Both the position numbers and the translations under genes were made by a program. Under the pieces are notes generated by a model, which worked only from the letters and a program-made list of their open reading frames with translations, was not told where the DNA came from and did no database searches. This document shows positions 5,502 through 9,385 of a DNA stretch of 9,385 bases, piece after piece (the stretch's first letter is position 1; each line of letters starts with the position of its first letter). This DNA is from Thermoleophilaceae bacterium (GTDB lineage Bacteria > Actinomycetota > Thermoleophilia > Solirubrobacterales > Thermoleophilaceae), in NCBI GenBank assembly GCA_013812485.1, contig JACCTJ010000148.1:1-9385 (forward strand). Reading direction: 5' to 3'.

Positions 5502-7792
5502 GCCGAGCGCAGGCGCAGCAACGTGGTCAACGCGACAAGGCCCGCGGCGAGCACGGTGATCTCCCCGAGGGTGTCGAGGGCGCGGAAGTCGGCCAGGATC
5601 GCCGTCACGACGTCCTTGGCGTGCGCGTCGTCGGTTCGCGCGATCAGCTCGGGTGCGACCGGGTTCGACGGCTTCGGGGTCGAGGTGACGCTCCAGACCA
5701 CGAAGAACGCGCTCAGGCCCGCCACGGTGGCGAAGAGCGTGTCGCGCACGCGGCGGCCGAGGGGTAGCCTCAACCCGGCCTCCCGGCGCAGCACGCCGGC
5801 GGGGAGGCGTGCGAGCGTGACGAAGAACAGCAGCGACAGCGTGATCTCCACCAGCACCGCGACGAGCGCGACGTCGGGGGCTCCCAGGAGGGCGTAGACC
5901 GCGGCGAGCGCGAAGCCCGTCCCCGAGAGCGTGAGGGCGAGGCCGAGGTGCTCCTTGGGACGGGTCGTGGCCACCGCCGCGGCCGCCGCGCCGAGAAGGC
6001 CGGCCACCAGGCCCAGGTCGTCGAGCGACACCGCGCCCACGCGGTAGCGCCCCTCCCAGGGGGTCACGAGCGCGCCGAGGAGTAGGAGGCCGGCACCGGG
6101 AAGGAGGACCGCCGCGACCCGGCTGCGGAGGTCGCGGACCTCGACGTCGTGCACGCGGTCGGACAGGCGGTTCAGCCCTCGCAACCCATACGTGTAGAGG
6201 CGCTCCGGTCCCAGCCGCGCGCCGAGGCCGCCGACCGCCTCGAGGGCCGGGCGCAGGCGCGGCTCGAGCCACAGGCCGACCCCCCCGAGAGCGAAGGTCC
6301 CGAGCGCGAGCAGGTTCGTCGCCCGCAGGTCGAGGTGGTAGGCCGCCTCGACCGGTGCCGGCGCCCCGATGCTCGACCGGCCGGCCGCCTCGGCGAGCTG
6401 CTCGAAGGGACCCACCGCCACCCCGCCGACCAGCAGTACGAGCGCCAGCAGCGCCGGCGGCACGACCAGCCCGGGCGCGAGCGGGGTCCCCTCGGCTCGT
6501 GCCGGCCCGAGGAACAGACGCGACCAGAACCGGAACATGTAGACGAAGGTCAGCGTCGCCACGGCCACGGCGACCACGGTGAGGATCGGCCCGCGGGCGA
6601 GCGCGGCCTTGAAGAAGAGCTCGTCGGCGAAGAAGCCGAGGGTGAGCGGCAACGCCGCGATGGCCGCGACCGCCACGAGGCTCGCGCCGGCCAGCACCGG
6701 CATCGAGCGCCACAGCCCGCCGAGGCGCCGCAGGCTGTCCTCGCCGCCGGCGGCCTCGGTGACGGCGCCGGCGGTCAGGAAGAGCGCCGACTTCGCCACC
6801 CCGTGCATGAGCACGTAGAACGCGGCCGCGGTCGCTCCGGCCGCCCCGCCCAACCCGTAGAGGGCGACCACGTAGCCGTACTGCGACACCGTCGAGTAGG
6901 CGAGGATGGGCTTCAGCCGGTCCTCGGCGAGCGACAGCGTCCCGCCGACGAGCGCGGAGGCGAAGCCGACCACCACGAGGCCGTCGAGCACCGCCTGGGT
7001 GGGCGCGAGCAGCGGGTAGAGACGGCCGAGCACGAGCACGCCGGCGGCCACCATGGCCGCTGAGTGCAGGTAGGCGGAGATCGGCGTCGGCGCGACCATC
7101 GCCCGGCGCAGCCAGAAGTGGAAGGGCACCTGGGCGCTCTTGGCCAGGGCGGCGACGGCGATGAGGACGCCGGCCACGGTCAGCGTCGGGCCCGGCTGCG
7201 CACGCGCCGCGAGCTCGGGGACCGAGAACGTGCCGAGCTCGGCGTAGAGGAGAACGGCGGCGAGCAGCAGCAGGACCGCGGTCGCGCCCGTGACCACGAG
7301 CGCCATCAGCGCCGCCCAGCGGGCCTCGGCCTCGGAGCGCTCGAAGCCAATCAGGAAGTACGAGCACACGGCGGTCAGGTCGAAGCAGACGAAGATCACC
7401 ACGAGGTCCTGAGCGGTGGCCAGGCCGATCATCGAGACCATGAAGAGGACGAGCAGCGCGTAGAACGACCGCCCGTCGCGCAGCGGTCGCTTCATGTGCT
7501 CGAGATGCAGCGGCAGATAGCGGATCGAGTAGGCGAACACCGCGATCCCGACCCCGCTGGCCAGCAGGGCGTAGAGCGCGCCGAGGCCGTCGAGCGTGAA
7601 GGCCAGGCGAAGGTCGAGGCTCGGCGCCCAGGGCAGGTCGATCGTGAAACCTCCGGTGAGCCACGACGCGAGCAGGGCGGCAAAGACGATCACGGCCGCC
7701 GCCAGCGCCAGCAATCCGTCGAAGCGCGGGAGGATCCGCTCGGTCTGGCGCGCCAGCCCGAGGGAGGTCCGGAGGGAGATCGTGGAGGGCAT
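5498..7792 (-). CDS. mrpA: Mrp antiporter subunit A (MnhA, NuoL-like, with DUF4040/MbhE-type C-terminus)
   Basis: At 764 residues this is the largest Mrp subunit and of usual length. The NuoL-like part (about 25-430) shows FVCFDLTAVCSYFLIGF (TM5, D138), AALAKSAQVPFHFWLRRA (K218, H225), APTPISAYLHSAAMVAAG (234-251), KPILAYSTVSQYGYVVALY (294-312), LMHGVAKSALFL (H330, K334) and LGFFADELFFKAAL with K395. The C-terminal part has LLGAPDVALVAVLVEITL (D640, E649) of the DUF4040 region and VVTAILADFRALDTLGEITV (728-747) of the MbhE-like region. Position 138, normally the TM5 glutamate, is Asp, and 249, where MrpA proteins often have Lys, is Ala. I chose ATG 7792 because upstream residues are basic and unlike any MrpA; about 28 residues still precede TM1, so a TTG at about 7717 is an alternative. 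No Shine-Dalgarno is visible. First gene of the operon, divergent from the CPA1 antiporter. Confidence 0.94.
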   Translation of the reverse strand: MPSTISLRTSLGLARQTERILPRFDGLLALAAAVIVFAALLASWLTGGFTIDLPWAPSLDLRLAFTLDGLGALYALLASGVGIAVFAYSIRYLPLHLEHMKRPLRDGRSFYALLVLFMVSMIGLATAQDLVVIFVCFDLTAVCSYFLIGFERSEAEARWAALMALVVTGATAVLLLLAAVLLYAELGTFSVPELAARAQPGPTLTVAGVLIAVAALAKSAQVPFHFWLRRAMVAPTPISAYLHSAAMVAAGVLVLGRLYPLLAPTQAVLDGLVVVGFASALVGGTLSLAEDRLKPILAYSTVSQYGYVVALYGLGGAAGATAAAFYVLMHGVAKSALFLTAGAVTEAAGGEDSLRRLGGLWRSMPVLAGASLVAVAAIAALPLTLGFFADELFFKAALARGPILTVVAVAVATLTFVYMFRFWSRLFLGPARAEGTPLAPGLVVPPALLALVLLVGGVAVGPFEQLAEAAGRSSIGAPAPVEAAYHLDLRATNLLALGTFALGGVGLWLEPRLRPALEAVGGLGARLGPERLYTYGLRGLNRLSDRVHDVEVRDLRSRVAAVLLPGAGLLLLGALVTPWEGRYRVGAVSLDDLGLVAGLLGAAAAAVATTRPKEHLGLALTLSGTGFALAAVYALLGAPDVALVAVLVEITLSLLFFVTLARLPAGVLRREAGLRLPLGRRVRDTLFATVAGLSAFFVVWSVTSTPKPSNPVAPELIARTDDAHAKDVVTAILADFRALDTLGEITVLAAGLVALTTLLRLRSA

Positions 7793-7809
7793 GGAGGAGC
7801 AGAGGCCGG

Positions 7810-7826
7810 GCCGGCGTTGCGCCGGC
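7810..7826. repeat. Perfect 7-bp inverted repeat (hairpin) upstream of mrpA
   Basis: GCCGGCG and CGCCGGC flank a 3-base loop (TTG on the plus strand). The right edge of the minus-strand hairpin lies 17 bases before the mrpA ATG, so it would form in the mrpA 5' leader if transcription starts further upstream. No T-run follows on either strand, so it does not look like an intrinsic terminator. It may affect mrpA translation or be a protein-binding palindrome. Confidence 0.55.
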
Positions 7827-7872
7827 GAAGGATCACGGAACCGCGACAGTCTCCCGGATCGGCCGAGCCGGC

Positions 7873-7899
7873 CCGTTACCCGCTCGCCCCGGCCGTCAA
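7873..7899 (-). promoter_or_regulatory. Candidate promoter for the mrp operon
   Basis: On the minus strand TTGACG (7899-7894) matches the -35 consensus at five of six positions. It is followed after a short 15-bp spacer by TAACGG (7878-7873), a partial -10 box. Transcription would begin near 7866 and give a leader of roughly 70 nt containing the inverted repeat at 7810-7826. The spacer is shorter than the usual 16-18 and the -10 is weak, so this is tentative. Confidence 0.3.
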
Positions 7900-7908
7900 G
7901 CGCCCACT

Positions 7909-7914
7909 TAGACT
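7909..7914 (+). promoter_or_regulatory. Candidate -10 box of the CPA1 antiporter gene
   Basis: TAGACT fits TANNNT and ends ten bases before the ATG at 7925. With a start point 6-8 bases downstream, the mRNA would have a leader of only about 2-4 nt. The bases between (GGCCGCCCCC) contain no Shine-Dalgarno, consistent with leaderless or near-leaderless translation. No clear -35 is seen. Confidence 0.45.
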
Positions 7915-7924
7915 GGCCGCCCCC

Positions 7925-9385
7925 ATGACCGACGGCGCTCTGATCCTCGTCACCGGAGCGCTGCTGGCGCTCGGGATCGCCGCATCGCTGGCCGCCGGCC
8001 GGCTGCGCGTCCCGGGCCTGATCCTGTTCCTCGCCCTCGGGATGGCCATCGGCTCCGACGGGCTCGGCCTGATCGTCTTCGACGACTTCGAGCTGACGCG
8101 GACGATCGGGGTCGTCGCGCTCGCGCTCATCCTCTTCGAGGGCGGGCTCACGGCCGGTTGGCCGGAGATTCGCCCCGTGTTCTGGTCGGCCGTGTCGCTG
8201 GCCACGATCGGCACCTTGATCACCGCGGGACTGGTCGGCGCCGCCGCGGCGTGGCTGCTCGACCTGCCGCTGCTCTACGGGCTCCTGCTCGGCTCGATCG
8301 TCTCGACCACCGACAGCGCGGCGATCTTCTCGGTCCTGCGCGGGTCGAGCCTCAAGCGCCGCATCGCGCGAACGCTCGAGGCCGAGTCGGGCCTCAACGA
8401 CCCGATCGCGGTGCTGCTGGTGATCGGCTTCATCGAGTGGATCGGGCGCCCGGACTACGGACTGGGCGACATGGCGATCCTCTTCGTCGAGGAGCTCGGG
8501 ATCGGCGCCGTGGCCGGGGCGGCCTGCGGCCAGGGCGCCGTCATGGCGTTCCGCCGCGTCCCGTTCGTCTCGAGCGGCCTCTACCCGGTGGCCTCGGTCG
8601 CCACCGCGGCGATCGCCTTCGGCGCCGCCGACGTGCTCGGAGGCTCGGGCTTCCTCGCCGTCTACCTGGCGGGCCTCGCGCTCGGCGGGGCGCGCGTGCC
8701 GGCCAGGGCGACGATCACCGACTTCCACGCCGGCCTCGGCTGGGTGAGCCAGATCGTCCTCTTCTTCACCCTCGGGCTGCTCGTGTTCCCGAGCGACCTC
8801 GGGCCGATCGCCGGAGATGGGCTGTTGCTCGCGGTGGTGCTCGCGGTCGTCGCGCGGCCGGTCGCCGCGCTCGTGGCCACGAGGATCGGGCGCTTCCCGC
8901 CACGTGAGTCGCTGCTGATCGGCTGGGCCGGACTGCGCGGCGCGATCCCGATCGTGCTCGCCACCTTCCCGGTGATCGCGGAGGTCCCGCGCGCCGACGT
9001 CTTCTTCAACATCGTCTTCTTCGTGGTCCTGACCTCGACGCTCGTGCAGGGCGCGACCTTCGAGCCGCTGGCCCGCGCGCTCGCGGTGACGGCCGACGAG
9101 CCGGCGCTGCCGCGGCCGCTGATCGAGGTCGGCGCGATCCGTCGCCTCGGGGCGGAGGTCATCGAGTACCCGGTGGGCGAGGGCGAGGCGGTGGTCGGAC
9201 GCGTGGTCAACGAGCTCGGCCTACCTCGCGACGCGCTCGTGAACGTGATCGTCCGTGGCGAGGAAGCCCTGCTGCCGCGTGGGTCGACCCGCATCGAGGC
9301 CGGCGACCGCCTGCACATCCTCACGCGCGAGAGCGCGCGCGACGAGGTCGAGGAGCTGCGCGTGCGCTGGCGCGAGGGTCCGATG
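7925..9385 (+). CDS. nhaP2: CPA1-family cation/proton antiporter with C-terminal TrkA_C domain (3' end beyond window)
   Basis: This frame is open from ATG 7925 to the window end, giving 487 residues. The membrane part (about 5-390, roughly 12 helices) carries CPA1 signatures: LILFEGGL (68-75), SIVSTTDSAAIFSVLR (124-139), EAESGLNDPIAVLL (152-165) with the ion-binding pair N158-D159, GGSGFLAVYLAGLALG (239-254) and WAGLRGAIPIVLA (334-346) with R338. Residues about 398-479 form a TrkA_C (RCK_C) domain, with RRLGAEVIEYPVGEGEAV, LPRGSTRIEAGDRLHIL and a charged end; in transport proteins this domain binds regulatory ligands. NhaP2/CvrA-type K+/H+ antiporters have this architecture, hence the symbol, but Na+/H+ exchange cannot be excluded. 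E. coli NhaP2 is longer because of a further domain; whether one follows here is outside the window. The gene is divergent from mrpA, which suggests shared control. Confidence 0.9.
   Translation, partial: MTDGALILVTGALLALGIAASLAAGRLRVPGLILFLALGMAIGSDGLGLIVFDDFELTRTIGVVALALILFEGGLTAGWPEIRPVFWSAVSLATIGTLITAGLVGAAAAWLLDLPLLYGLLLGSIVSTTDSAAIFSVLRGSSLKRRIARTLEAESGLNDPIAVLLVIGFIEWIGRPDYGLGDMAILFVEELGIGAVAGAACGQGAVMAFRRVPFVSSGLYPVASVATAAIAFGAADVLGGSGFLAVYLAGLALGGARVPARATITDFHAGLGWVSQIVLFFTLGLLVFPSDLGPIAGDGLLLAVVLAVVARPVAALVATRIGRFPPRESLLIGWAGLRGAIPIVLATFPVIAEVPRADVFFNIVFFVVLTSTLVQGATFEPLARALAVTADEPALPRPLIEVGAIRRLGAEVIEYPVGEGEAVVGRVVNELGLPRDALVNVIVRGEEALLPRGSTRIEAGDRLHILTRESARDEVEELRVRWREGPM

Larger units (their letters stand above)
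2203..7792 (-). other. Seven-gene Mrp/Mnh antiporter operon (mrpABCDEFG)
   Basis: All seven subunits lie on the minus strand in the canonical A-B-C-D-E-F-G order without any inserted gene, and mrpA and mrpB are separate (the group 1 arrangement). Junctions A/B, B/C, C/D and F/G are GTGA overlaps, D/E is ATGA, and E/F is TAG directly followed by ATG. With no room for internal promoters between genes, one mRNA from upstream of mrpA with coupled translation is the simplest reading. The product is a membrane complex that exchanges cytoplasmic Na+ (in some species K+ or Ca2+) for external H+. Confidence 0.93.

Noticed and set aside
5061..7664. An 867-codon minus-strand frame ending in mrpB, which could suggest a fused large subunit.
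   Set aside because: Only the last 146 codons have MnhB features; the rest is Arg/Gly-rich out-of-frame reading of mrpA, which is itself intact in another frame.
2203..7792. Complex I (nuo) or membrane-bound hydrogenase operon, since MrpA, C and D resemble NuoL, K and M/N.
   Set aside because: MrpE, F and G are present and no NADH, quinone, Fe-S or hydrogenase subunit occurs, which identifies an Mrp antiporter.
7837..7862. GGAACC at 7837-7842 as an ECF sigma factor -35 element.
   Set aside because: No matching CGTT- or GTC-type -10 occurs at 16-17 bp, and it would start a transcript far from any supported signal.
5498..8728. A 1076-codon minus-strand frame that extends mrpA far upstream across the antiporter gene.
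   Set aside because: The first roughly 310 codons are charged antisense shadow of the CPA1 gene. MrpA homology begins only after ATG 7792.

Overview
The window is about 70% GC and densely coded. GTG starts are frequent, genes overlap by 4 bp, and two genes have actinobacterial-type TANNNT -10 boxes almost touching the start codon. This points to a high-GC actinobacterial genome; a deep lineage such as Thermoleophilia is a guess from general character, not from a marker gene. I see no mobile element, RNA gene, CRISPR array, phage gene or compositional break. No gene-free stretch reaches 300 bases: the only real gaps are 372-458 (87 bp) and 7793-7924 (132 bp), both between divergent genes.

Layout from left to right. 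(1) Minus strand, 1-371: a GatB/YqeY-domain protein, cut by the window edge. (2) Plus strand, 459-2192: a two-gene unit of an ion-transporter-superfamily (ArsB/NhaD/SLC13-type) permease and a small CBS-pair protein. The two lie in the same reading frame, separated by a single TAG and three codons. (3) Minus strand, 7792 down to 2203: a complete seven-gene Mrp/Mnh cation/proton antiporter operon in the canonical order mrpA-B-C-D-E-F-G. Five of its six junctions are 4-bp start/stop overlaps (GTGA or ATGA), and E and F abut across a TAG. (4) Plus strand, 7925 to the right edge: a CPA1-type cation/proton antiporter with a C-terminal TrkA_C (RCK_C) domain, divergent from mrpA and running off the window.

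Taken together, this is a cation and pH homeostasis neighbourhood. A multi-subunit Mrp antiporter, a single-polypeptide antiporter with a regulatory TrkA_C domain, and a third permease with a stand-alone CBS partner sit within about 9 kb. That the three work together is inferred from position only. The families are all known and I do not see an undescribed system.

The points most worth checking are: a shortened helix-linking loop in MrpD and substitutions at usually conserved charged positions in MrpA and MrpD; two adjacent gene pairs joined in frame across one amber codon; Glu-rich C-terminal tails that double as ribosome binding sites for the next gene; and the mrpA/antiporter divergent region, which carries a perfect GC hairpin and candidate leaderless expression of the antiporter.
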